Positions 22,864 to 30,796 of a stretch of DNA of 64,000 nt are shown piece after piece (position 1 is the first letter of the stretch; each line of letters begins with the position of its first letter). Location of the stretch: positions 496,001-560,000 of the forward strand of contig JADKIL010000003.1 of the NCBI GenBank assembly GCA_016721315.1. The letters run 5' to 3'. The notes beneath the pieces are model-generated. The model was not told where the DNA came from. It was given only the letters and a program-made list of their open reading frames with translations, and made no database searches. The stretch comes from Candidatus Villigracilis vicinus (GTDB taxonomy: Bacteria > Chloroflexota > Anaerolineae > Anaerolineales > Villigracilaceae). Made by a program: the position numbers and the translations under genes.

Positions 22864-24309
22864 CTATGAATTTAGTACGTTTAAAATAAATTCTGCTGTA
22901 CGCCTGCCAGATAACGCATCTGTAAACGTGATCTCGTTCTCAACGAATTTTCTGCGCTCGACGGAATCCACGCTTCGGTCTTGCAGGTACATGTTCAGCG
23001 CTTCGAGCAGCTGCTTTTCATCCGAAGCGACTCTGCCCGCATTGGCTTCACGGAAGCGCTTATGCGTGGGCCAATCGCCGATCTCTTTGAGCGAGAGCGA
23101 GAACTTGTTCGGCTTGTTCCAGCCGCCAGGGACATCGATCGTCGCGGCGATCATTGGAGTATCGTGGACGGCAGTCTCAACCAGCATGGTCGAGTAGACC
23201 GTCACCAGCACATCCGAATACGCCATCATGGACGATTTCTCGTCCATGTCTTCGCCGCCGTAATAGCCAAGTGAGCCGCCTAAAGCCACAGGCTGGACGA
23301 CATGCACATGGGGATATTTCTTTTCCAACTCAAAGACTTGCACACGTTCATCTGCAAAGATCTTTGGCTTGTCTTGAAAGTGACTCGGGTGCAAGCGGAT
23401 CAATAGTTGCGAAGGTTCTGCCAGCGCATCTGATGAAACCAATTTTGCCAGGGCTTCAATATTCGGGAAGTTCGGCGCGAAATGGACAAAGCTGCTGGCA
23501 TAGGAGATCAACTTGCGTTTCGGGTCGAGGTTGTGCAGTTTGAAGTACTCATCACGCGGCATGAGCCATTGCTTACGGAAGTAGCCGTCATACGAAGGGA
23601 TGCCGCCGATGTTGACATGCTCCGGGTCCCAATCTGAGCCGTAGACCAGTTCATCTTTTTGCAATTGAGACCAGCAGGTCGCCCATTGCACATCTGCGCC
23701 GCTGACGTTGTACGAGGACGAATTGTCCCAGCCAACGATGACGGTCATATTCGGGATGCCACGGCGGGCAGACTCACGCAGGAGATAACGGTCCATGCGC
23801 CAGCCGGGGGTAGAGGCGATGACCATGTCGGGTTGATACTTGTCAAAGAGGTCAGTGTACAGCCCCGGGGTAGGCGTGAAGCGGTTTTGCATCCGCACAA
23901 GCAGTTTGCGCGCCCAGGAAAAATTCCGCAGGAAGAAAAGCATCACAGCGGCGGGCATCCACACCCCAAGGCGGAACTTCCAGCCGTTCTCGCCCCACAC
24001 TTCCCAGACGTGGCTATCCATGGCTTCGGTGTTGATGCGGCGTGAACCGCCCACACGACGCAAGTAGATCAGCAAAGATTGCAGGCGCGGGCTGACCTTT
24101 TTAGCGTAGTCGTTGGCTTGTTTTAAGCGTAAGCCTTCGAAGCTGAGACCCGGGCGCGCAAAGCGTTGGGCGATCTTGTCTTTGGTATCGTCATCGGTGA
24201 GAACGATGACTTCAACACCCGCATCCAGCAGCGTCGAAACGACGTCACTTTGCAAGAAATAGATGATTGCCATGCCGTGATCGGCGGAGATGAAGATGCG
24301 TTTGGTCAT
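22864..24309 (-). CDS. GT-B-fold glycosyltransferase-like protein
   Basis: 481 residues. 'ISADHGMAIIYFLQSDVVSTL' at the start and 'LLIRLHPSHF', then 'MMAYSDVLVTVYSTMLVETAVHD' toward the C terminus match the two Rossmann halves of GT-B proteins related to CDP-glycerophosphotransferases and surface-carbohydrate synthesis proteins. 'VYSTMLVETA' is the probable nucleotide-phosphate-binding loop. There is no membrane helix. It is divergent from the diguanylate cyclase gene; a TAAAAT box lies 9 nt before the ATG. Confidence 0.6.
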   Translation of the reverse strand: MTKRIFISADHGMAIIYFLQSDVVSTLLDAGVEVIVLTDDDTKDKIAQRFARPGLSFEGLRLKQANDYAKKVSPRLQSLLIYLRRVGGSRRINTEAMDSHVWEVWGENGWKFRLGVWMPAAVMLFFLRNFSWARKLLVRMQNRFTPTPGLYTDLFDKYQPDMVIASTPGWRMDRYLLRESARRGIPNMTVIVGWDNSSSYNVSGADVQWATCWSQLQKDELVYGSDWDPEHVNIGGIPSYDGYFRKQWLMPRDEYFKLHNLDPKRKLISYASSFVHFAPNFPNIEALAKLVSSDALAEPSQLLIRLHPSHFQDKPKIFADERVQVFELEKKYPHVHVVQPVALGGSLGYYGGEDMDEKSSMMAYSDVLVTVYSTMLVETAVHDTPMIAATIDVPGGWNKPNKFSLSLKEIGDWPTHKRFREANAGRVASDEKQLLEALNMYLQDRSVDSVERRKFVENEITFTDALSGRRTAEFILNVLNS

Positions 24310-24318
24310 AGGGCTTAT

Positions 24319-24324
24319 ATTTTA
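24319..24324 (-). promoter_or_regulatory. -10 box, probably leaderless promoter
   Basis: TAAAAT on the minus strand, 9 nt before the ATG at 24309. Confidence 0.35.
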
Positions 24325-24362
24325 ACACGCAGAAGTGAGGATTGATTTTTGACTATAAAAGG

Positions 24363-24368
24363 TATACA
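24363..24368 (+). promoter_or_regulatory. -10 box of the diguanylate cyclase gene
   Basis: TATACA ends 8 nt before the ATG at 24377. A TTGATT about 15 nt upstream could be the -35. No ribosome-binding site is seen, so the message is probably leaderless. Confidence 0.4.
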
Positions 24369-24376
24369 CTGCCTTC

Positions 24377-26356
24377 ATGTTCACGATCACACCCATCGTT
24401 ATCTCGTGCTTGATTTCAACCGTGGTACTCACGATCAACACCTTCATCGCCTGGCAGCGTAGGCAGGAACGCTCTGGCTATTACTTCAGCTTATTCACAG
24501 CCAGTTTGGCTTTTTGGGGGGTCATGGTCACACTCGGGTATGCGGCAGTACCTCTTCAATTAAAAGTGTTCTTTGCCGTTCTGGATGCATGGGGATACCG
24601 AACCGCAGAAGTATTCCTATTTTTGTTTGCCCTATGTTTTGCAGGCTACGAGCATATTGCAGAGAAAAAATGGATAAAAGCCTATGCTGTGTTTCATCTC
24701 CTCGCCCATACTTTATTGGCATCCACAAACCAATGGCATGGGTTGACATGGAAAGATTTCATCCCACAGGCAAATAATGTAGTTCTATTCGTACACGGCC
24801 CTGCAATGGCTCTTACGATATTCACAGGCTACTCACTATCATTGATAGACATGATCCTGTTCGTCATCGCTTCTTTTCAAGGGTCAAATATCATCAAACG
24901 CCAGGCACGGTTGTTGATAACGGCATATCTCGTACAAACCTTTTTGAATTTTGCATACAATATTGATCTATTTGGTATGCCAGGAGTGGATTGGACTTCC
25001 ATAGCCTCTGCTTTTACTAATATATTCGTTTTATGGGCTCTATCTGGACAGAAATTATTGGATATTAATCCCATTGCCCGCAACAAATTGATAAACAATC
25101 TGAGTGACGGCATGATCGCGCTTGATTTGAAAAACCGCATCATTGACATCAACCGCTCGGCAGCGGAGGTTCTCGGCAACACCGAAGATGCTTTGCTTGG
25201 CAAAAAACTGGAAGAGGTTTTTCCGCGCTTTAGTTCAGAGTTGAGTGAAGCCCCCGAAAAAGAGGTTAACTTTGAACTCAGCATTGGAGATAATCGCTAT
25301 TACGATGCTCTGATCTCCCCGCTGCGCGAGGAATGGCCAAAAGGGCTGGTCGGCAGGTTGATCATCCTGCGCGATGTTACCGAGCGCAAACAGAACGAAC
25401 TGCGCCTGTTGCAGCTCCATAAAGCCGTGGAGCAGAGCCCGGTTTCGGTAGTGCTCACGGATATTAATGGCAACATCGAATACGTTAATCCGTTCTTTAC
25501 AAAATTGACCGGCTACGATCTCAACGAAGTGCTCGGAAAGAATCCACGCATGATTCAGTCCGGCGATACTTCACCGGAAACGTATGAATTAATGTGGCAA
25601 ACGATTCGATCTGGCAAGGTCTGGCGCGGGGAACTCTTGAATAAAAAGAAGAACGGCGAAACCTATTGGGAAGTGGAGATGATCTCGCCCGTCATTAACA
25701 GCGAGGGCGTCATTGTCAATTACATTGCCATCAAGGAAGATGTCACCGCCCAGAAGGAATCAGACGTCAAACTTCGCGAAGCTTACACCAAGCTTGAAGA
25801 ACAAATGCAAGAAATTCAAGGACTTCAGGATGAACTACGCGAACAAGCCATCCGCGACCCGCTTACAAAGCTCCACAACCGCCATTACTTAAAGGAAACA
25901 TTGAGCCGCGAATTATCGCGCGCCATGCGTGAACGATATCCGATCTCATTTCTAATGTTGGACATCGACCACTTCAAACGCGTCAATGACACTTACGGGC
26001 ATGCCGCCGGTGATTTTGTATTAAGGGATCTTGCCGATCAACTGGCGGAATTCACCCGCACAGGCGATATTGTATGCAGGTATGGGGGTGAAGAATTCCT
26101 TGTGGCTTTTCCAAACACAAAAGAAGGGGATGCTTTCCTCATCGCAGATCGCTTGCGCGCTTCCATTCAAGAATCACCCATCTATGTAGATCACCACGCG
26201 ATCTCGATCACAATTTCGGCAGGCATTTCGGAGTTTCCCACTCATGGTCAATACGAAGCACTGATACTCGAAACCGCAGATAAAGCCCTGTATCATGCGA
26301 AGCATACTGGGCGTAATCAAGTGATATTGTGGTCGAAGATAAAGCCGCCTTTTTAA
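24377..26356 (+). CDS. Membrane diguanylate cyclase with PAS domains
   Basis: 659 residues. Residues 1-220 have about seven helices and resemble the histidine-kinase N-terminal 7TM sensory region. Two PAS domains follow (about 230-340 and 345-470, the second with the PAC-like 'KKKNGETYWEVEMISPV'), then a short coiled coil and the GGDEF domain (about 490-655). The active site reads G-G-E-E-F and is preceded by R-T-G-D five residues earlier, the inhibitory I-site, so it should make c-di-GMP with product feedback. c-di-GMP often controls exopolysaccharide synthesis. A 31-codon relic of the same domain lies 100 nt downstream. Confidence 0.9.
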   Translation: MFTITPIVISCLISTVVLTINTFIAWQRRQERSGYYFSLFTASLAFWGVMVTLGYAAVPLQLKVFFAVLDAWGYRTAEVFLFLFALCFAGYEHIAEKKWIKAYAVFHLLAHTLLASTNQWHGLTWKDFIPQANNVVLFVHGPAMALTIFTGYSLSLIDMILFVIASFQGSNIIKRQARLLITAYLVQTFLNFAYNIDLFGMPGVDWTSIASAFTNIFVLWALSGQKLLDINPIARNKLINNLSDGMIALDLKNRIIDINRSAAEVLGNTEDALLGKKLEEVFPRFSSELSEAPEKEVNFELSIGDNRYYDALISPLREEWPKGLVGRLIILRDVTERKQNELRLLQLHKAVEQSPVSVVLTDINGNIEYVNPFFTKLTGYDLNEVLGKNPRMIQSGDTSPETYELMWQTIRSGKVWRGELLNKKKNGETYWEVEMISPVINSEGVIVNYIAIKEDVTAQKESDVKLREAYTKLEEQMQEIQGLQDELREQAIRDPLTKLHNRHYLKETLSRELSRAMRERYPISFLMLDIDHFKRVNDTYGHAAGDFVLRDLADQLAEFTRTGDIVCRYGGEEFLVAFPNTKEGDAFLIADRLRASIQESPIYVDHHAISITISAGISEFPTHGQYEALILETADKALYHAKHTGRNQVILWSKIKPPF

Positions 26357-26376
26357 ACGATTTGAGCAATTACGAG

Positions 26377-26459
26377 TAATACCAACTGAAAATCTTGTTA
26401 TAAACCGCCAATAGCATTTTCTTGATAATTCCCACCTCCAGGATTCGCTTCCCAAGTGA
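26377..26459 (-). pseudogene. Relic copy of the 3' end of the neighbouring GT2 gene
   Basis: 83 nt that align without gaps to 27981-28063, the 3' terminus of the GT2 gene at 27977-28921, with 6 mismatches by hand count. Only the tail of the gene is present. The similarity stops exactly where the GGDEF relic begins. Confidence 0.85.
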
Positions 26460-26462
26460 ATT

Positions 26463-26555
26463 GATCACTTTATACGTGTCAACGACACCAACAGGCATGC
26501 CGCCGGTGATTTTGTATTAAGCGACCTTGCCGATCATCTGGCAAAATTCACCAGC
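26463..26555 (+). pseudogene. Relic of a GGDEF domain
   Basis: 31 codons starting D-H-F-I-R-V-N-D-T align to 25967-26059 of the diguanylate cyclase gene; 24 of 31 residues match by hand count. It lacks a start, the active site and the rest of the domain. Confidence 0.8.
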
Positions 26556-26805
26556 GTTCAAAGCATCTTCAAAAGACTTCTTGTAAAAAATCTTTTTTTC
26601 ATCCTGCTCAAGGCGGCGTCCTCGCCGCCGGGGACTGCGGCAAGAACACTTATGCGAGAGCACTTATACAAGAGGTCTAAAGGAGAGTTTTATTCGATAC
26701 TCGTCCCATCGAAATTATTTCCCACACAGCAGCTAATTTTCACTCAATGAAGCAAAAAGGGAGTACCTTTTCAGTCATGCAATTCCATATACCGAAGAAA
26801 AAACA

Positions 26806-27927
26806 TTATTTCAAAGGCATTGGTTCTTCAACAGACGAAGTGTTCCTTCGCCCATAGTGAAACTTTCCAGCGTACGAAAGAAAGAAAGATTCGAAATACC
26901 TAAACGATATCTCTGCCAGCAAAAATGTAGCCAAAAATGAGAACAACACAGCAACGAACTCTTGCATATTTGAAAAACCCGGGGAGGTTCTCCCATTAAG
27001 GAATTGATGCATCAGTCCGCTAACCGGTTGATGAAATAAATAAATCCCATAAGACCTGAGACCCATCCAGACAAAGAAGTTATTGGAAACAAAATTATTT
27101 ATAACAGTTTTCGTTCTCAAGGTACAAACCATAACAAACAAGCAATAAAGCCCGCTGAGCCATAAATGCCCAAAAGCATCTCCAATTTCAGGATAGTCCA
27201 ATGTTAAAACACCCGCACCAAACAAGAATACAAAAAACAAGACGAGTACATATTGATAATTTTCTTCTAAAACATCCTTGATCGCAGGAGTACGATAAGC
27301 CACAGCCAGCAAGCTGCCTGCCAGGATCGAATCTGCACGAGCAAATGAAAACACATAAGCACCAAGATTATTAAAAATCAACCTGAACAATGGAGACATC
27401 AACATCAAAACCACGAATAGTTTTACAAGTTGTTTCTTTGACAACTTTAAAACCAGGAACGGAAGGACCAAATAGAATTGTTCTTCAACAGCCAACGACC
27501 AAGTTACAGCCAGCCAATTGGGGCCAAAACCATATCTGTGCATAAAAAAATTCTGCGTAAAGGTAAAGTAACTCCAAAGCGGGAATGCCTGTAAAAAAAG
27601 CCAGTCATTGGAAATCAAACCAGACAGCACAATAAACAAAATGACAACAACAAGATACAACGGCAATATACGCAAAGCTCTACGAATATAAAAGGTGGAA
27701 AAATATGATTCTCCGCCCTTGGTGTCTAATAGTATACCTACAATTAAAAAGCCTGAAAGAACAAAAAAAAGATCAACGCCGCTCCATGTCAGAGAAAAAA
27801 CCTCAAGAAGAAAACCTCCTGGCATTTCTAAAATCTTAGAACTCACCAAGCATGGAATGTAATGCCATATTAATACAAGAAATATGGCAATCCCTCTGAT
27901 GCCGTCCAACTCTTTAATTCGTTTCAT
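26806..27927 (-). CDS. Acyltransferase-3 family (OafA/YrhL-like) membrane O-acyltransferase
   Basis: 373 residues with about ten helices. 'ELDGIRGIAIFLVLIWH' (6-22) holds the conserved Arg11 and catalytic-type His22 of acyltransferase family 3; 'GVDLFFVLSGFLI' and 'WSLAVEEQFYL' are further family blocks. These proteins O-acylate, usually acetylate, extracytoplasmic sugars from acyl-CoA. GGAG precedes the ATG. It most likely decorates the glycan made here. Confidence 0.9.
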   Translation of the reverse strand: MKRIKELDGIRGIAIFLVLIWHYIPCLVSSKILEMPGGFLLEVFSLTWSGVDLFFVLSGFLIVGILLDTKGGESYFSTFYIRRALRILPLYLVVVILFIVLSGLISNDWLFLQAFPLWSYFTFTQNFFMHRYGFGPNWLAVTWSLAVEEQFYLVLPFLVLKLSKKQLVKLFVVLMLMSPLFRLIFNNLGAYVFSFARADSILAGSLLAVAYRTPAIKDVLEENYQYVLVLFFVFLFGAGVLTLDYPEIGDAFGHLWLSGLYCLFVMVCTLRTKTVINNFVSNNFFVWMGLRSYGIYLFHQPVSGLMHQFLNGRTSPGFSNMQEFVAVLFSFLATFLLAEISFRYFESFFLSYAGKFHYGRRNTSSVEEPMPLK

Positions 27928-27976
27928 GCGTCACATCTCCCGCAACTTAATAAGAACCAGCAATTACGACCATCCA

Positions 27977-28921
27977 TTAATAATACCAACTGAAAATCTT
28001 GTTATAGACCGCCAGCAACATTTTCTTGATAATTCCAATCTCCAGGATTCGCTTCCCAAGTGAGATGGGTTTCTTTTTGCCTGCATCTTTTAACTCGTCA
28101 CGCAAATACCCCAGCGTATTGGACATGTTCATCGCCAGCGGATCGCTGACCATCAGGCGCAGGTAACCGGCATCGTTCATGCGCTTATCCAACTGGCGGA
28201 CTTGCCCCATGGGCTTGTCCATGTCGAAGGGCAGAAACTGCTGCAAGGTGGTTTTATACGCCGTGAACTGCCAGTGACTTGCTCCCGCAAGCGCGGTCAC
28301 ACCTTTGTATTGAATACGCCAGTCGCTTGTCTCGGCATAGACTTTTACATTCTCTTCTTCGGTCTGCCCGAGCGAGAGGTTGAATTCCAAAAAGGTTTTC
28401 CACGGAATGAACTGACCTTCATCGAGAGTCGCGTTCTGCTTCGCCCACTCCAATGTAGACGAGTACAACTCCGGCGAAGTGCGATACGGTCGCGCCGTCA
28501 CCATGCCAACATTTGGGAAGGTCTCAAGCAACTCCACCGAGCGCGAAAGCCAATTCGGGGAAAACAAAACGTCCGCATCGGTATAAGCGATGATCTCGCC
28601 CGGCGCGCCTGCCAGCATCACATTCCACGCGCCGCCCTTGCCCATATTTTTTTCAGAGAGGATCAAATATTGAATGCGCCCCTCTTCTTTTTCACTCACA
28701 AGATATTCGCGCACTTCTTCGCAGGAACCATTATCAAAGATCATCAGATCAAATGGCAAACCTGCATCCTTGCGCATGGATTCAAGTGAGACTTTCAATA
28801 CATCGAGAGTCTCGGCATAGAATCCGCTCAGGAAGGGAATGTAATTCAACAACGCAACCGTGATCCGCTCGGGGCGGACAACATCTTTGACGAACTTGGC
28901 AGGGTTTTGACCTTTTCGCAT
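27977..28921 (-). CDS. Glycosyltransferase family 2 (GT-A)
   Basis: 314 residues. 'MIFDNGSCEEV' (60-70) and T114-D-A-D117 (the metal-binding DxD) define a GT2 fold, with 'GKGGAWNVMLAGAPG' between. It should add one sugar from a nucleotide donor on the cytoplasmic side. A partial copy of its 3' end lies 1.5 kb away at 26377-26459. Its upstream region is the longest 7-mer array in the window. Confidence 0.85.
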   Translation of the reverse strand: MRKGQNPAKFVKDVVRPERITVALLNYIPFLSGFYAETLDVLKVSLESMRKDAGLPFDLMIFDNGSCEEVREYLVSEKEEGRIQYLILSEKNMGKGGAWNVMLAGAPGEIIAYTDADVLFSPNWLSRSVELLETFPNVGMVTARPYRTSPELYSSTLEWAKQNATLDEGQFIPWKTFLEFNLSLGQTEEENVKVYAETSDWRIQYKGVTALAGASHWQFTAYKTTLQQFLPFDMDKPMGQVRQLDKRMNDAGYLRLMVSDPLAMNMSNTLGYLRDELKDAGKKKPISLGKRILEIGIIKKMLLAVYNKIFSWYY

Positions 28922-28924
28922 TTT

Positions 28925-29008
28925 CGATACTCGTTATTCGGGATTCGATATTCGCAACTCGTCATTCGGAATCGATTGGTCGATTCTCGAATATCGAATT
29001 ATCGGAAT
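28925..29008. repeat. Degenerate 7-mer tandem array, twelve units
   Basis: Twelve heptamers in strict register, mostly CGNNNNT (for example CGTTATT and CGGGATT), then the complementary type (CGAATAT). It covers the whole space between two GT genes and runs into the 3' end of the next gene. Confidence 0.8.
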
Positions 29009-29904
29009 ATTTTCTTGATTCGCTTTTGCCATCGCTTGGGGCGGGCAATGTTTTCAAGCATGGTCTCGGGGAGAAAAAAGAACAGGGCACGCAGGAACAG
29101 CTCAAATTTACGTGTGAAGCGCAGTGAAGTCAGCTTTGGGCGGGCAAGTGTGTCACCAACTAATTGATGAGTTGAATCCAAAATGGTGTAACGCACATTC
29201 GCCTGACCGCCTGCAAGACGGATGTTCTCATTCGTCTCGGGGTGGTCATAGTGCGGCTTTGCGCCAGGCAGGTGGCTGTAATCGTGGTTCTGATGCACGA
29301 TCATCACGGACGGCGTGCAATCGATGACCGCCCAATTTTCTTTGCGCGCTTTGTAGATCATCCAATTATCCCAGCCCGCACGCCCAATGGTGAAGGCTGG
29401 GATGTCAGCATAGCAGGATTTTGGGAAAAGGAAAAAATCGCTTCCGGCGGGACGATGAAGCTGACCCTGACCATGGACCATGGACCGTAGACCGCGGCTC
29501 CAGTCTCCTGAAAAATCAAGCGGCGTGGTCACATCCAAATCCCAACGCTGACTGAGGAGGACGAACTCTGACCTTAGACCTTTGACTTTTTTCGCCGCTT
29601 CGACAAAATCGGGCATAAGGACCATGTCTGTGTTGATGATGCAAAGTAGATCGCTGTTCGAGTTCTCGCGCGCCAGCGTGAACATGGACGAGATCAACGG
29701 CGTGCCGTTGGCATTGCATTCGACATGAGCAACATGCTTCACACCCAAATCACGCGCCGCCTCGGTGAGACCTTCTTCATCGCCAAGCAAAACGACTTCA
29801 ACATCCGGCAGCAACGTCCACGATTTGATGGCGTTGCGTTGGATCATCGCAATATGCGGATCGGTGAAAGGTTTGGGGGCAGAGAATAAAGTAATTAATG
29901 GCAT
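28999..29904 (-). CDS. Glycosyltransferase-like protein (GT-A)
   Basis: 301 residues. 'LITLFSAPKPF' opens the fold, N91-T-D93-M-V-L is a DxD-like metal site, and 'GRAGWDNWMIYKARK' near 193-207 resembles the acceptor region of GT-A enzymes acting on cell-surface glycans. Two stretches of the gene (29461-29495 and 29568-29588) are made of 7-mer repeats, so 'SMVHGQGQ' and 'VKGLRSE' are probably repeat-encoded and may be dispensable. The neighbours are a GT2 and an SpsF-like protein. Confidence 0.65.
   Translation of the reverse strand: MPLITLFSAPKPFTDPHIAMIQRNAIKSWTLLPDVEVVLLGDEEGLTEAARDLGVKHVAHVECNANGTPLISSMFTLARENSNSDLLCIINTDMVLMPDFVEAAKKVKGLRSEFVLLSQRWDLDVTTPLDFSGDWSRGLRSMVHGQGQLHRPAGSDFFLFPKSCYADIPAFTIGRAGWDNWMIYKARKENWAVIDCTPSVMIVHQNHDYSHLPGAKPHYDHPETNENIRLAGGQANVRYTILDSTHQLVGDTLARPKLTSLRFTRKFELFLRALFFFLPETMLENIARPKRWQKRIKKIFR
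29461..29495. repeat. 7-mer array inside a glycosyltransferase gene
   Basis: Five heptamers with ACC at a 7-nt period, such as GGACCAT and GGACCGT, lie within the open frame. A second run (CTGACCT, TAGACCT type) is at 29568-29588. Confidence 0.7.
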
Positions 29905-29921
29905 GGGGGAATCGTAATTGG

Positions 29922-30740
29922 TTATTTCTTTTTCGTTGCACGAGTATCGATATCTTTGAGGGTTTTATGCTGCACACCCGCATTGATCTTTGCCAACTCA
30001 GGATTATCGTGTACAAAATCCAGGACTTCTTTCCATGTAAAGTCATCACGTCCATCGAAACAAGAATAAATTTCTTGCATGAACTCAAGGTCTTCGGGCG
30101 TGTCCACCGTCCAACGGTAATCACCGAAGTCGGTGGTGTGATGGAGCAGGGCGATATTATATCCGCGCGGAGAAGTACCAGTTTGTAGTTGACGGTTGAC
30201 GGTTGATAGTTGAACGCCTTCGTAGAAGTATGGCATGGCGTGTTCGCGGTGCTGAGGCTCTTTGGCATCCTTCCATGCTTTCTTCAAAACCTTGAAGGAG
30301 CAGGCTTCCACATCCAAGCCGATGGGATAGGTGCGAGTCCACGGCGGCGGGAGGCGATTGCAGACAAAATCATATTCATCTTCGAGTAGGGTGTTGACCA
30401 CGTTATCGATCAACTCTGGGTCAATCACTGGGCAGTCCGCCGTGATGCGAACAACCACGTCCGCTTTGGCTTCCTTGGCGGCTTGATAGTATCGATCGAG
30501 CACATCGAACAGACTGCCGCGGGTGAAGGGAATGCCAGAGAAATCACAGTATTCCGCCACAGGGTCGTCCGAGGCGTCTGTCGTCGTGGCAAAGATAACT
30601 TCGTCAAGCGTCTTCGCCCGCGCCGTGCGGACGTAAACCCGGCTCAACATCGGCTGTCCGCCAATATCGGCGAGGATTTTCCCCGGCAGGCGGGAGGAGG
30701 ACATGCGTCCTTGAATGATGGCAACTACTTTATTTGGCAT
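29922..30740 (-). CDS. SpsF-like cytidylyltransferase (PseF/NeuA fold)
   Basis: 272 residues. 'AIIQGRMSSSRLPGKIL' (7-23) is the CTP-binding signature of the SpsF/CMP-KDO/CMP-NeuNAc synthetase fold; 'RGSLFDVLDRYYQA' and 'RITADCPVIDP' (near 96-106) follow as in SpsF. In nonulosonate loci such proteins can activate the sugar with CMP. The segment 'STVNRQLQTGT' (near 177-187) is encoded by a 7-mer array inserted in frame. It lies between GTs and the DUF4910 gene. Confidence 0.8.
   Translation of the reverse strand: MPNKVVAIIQGRMSSSRLPGKILADIGGQPMLSRVYVRTARAKTLDEVIFATTTDASDDPVAEYCDFSGIPFTRGSLFDVLDRYYQAAKEAKADVVVRITADCPVIDPELIDNVVNTLLEDEYDFVCNRLPPPWTRTYPIGLDVEACSFKVLKKAWKDAKEPQHREHAMPYFYEGVQLSTVNRQLQTGTSPRGYNIALLHHTTDFGDYRWTVDTPEDLEFMQEIYSCFDGRDDFTWKEVLDFVHDNPELAKINAGVQHKTLKDIDTRATKKK
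30181..30215. repeat. 7-mer array inside the SpsF-like gene
   Basis: Five heptamers (GTTGACG, GTTGATA and relatives) inside the open frame, keeping it open. The total of 35 nt is not a multiple of three, so flanking bases must have compensated. Confidence 0.75.
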
Positions 30741-30756
30741 AGGGTACAGAATTTAC

Positions 30757-30783
30757 CACAGAGAACACGGAGGGCACAGAGAA
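30757..30783. repeat. Degenerate 9-mer tandem array
   Basis: Three nonamers, CACAGAGAA, CACGGAGGG and CACAGAGAA, between the SpsF-like gene's start and the DUF4910 gene's stop. Same type as 189-215. Confidence 0.7.
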
Positions 30784-30796
30784 AATTTACTGTACC

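Larger units (their letters stand above)
26357..26805. other. 449-nt gap built from gene relics and small repeats
   Basis: No intact gene. It holds a copy of the 3' end of the GT2 gene (26377-26459), a GGDEF relic (26463-26555), a GC-rich hairpin (GGCGGCG/CGCCGCC, 26612-26629) and two 14-mers differing at few sites (about 26646-26673). The rest is AT-rich with no feature I recognise. Confidence 0.75.

Noticed and set aside
28925..29008. CRISPR array
   Set aside because: The period is 7 nt, units are degenerate, there are no 25-40 nt spacers and no cas genes.
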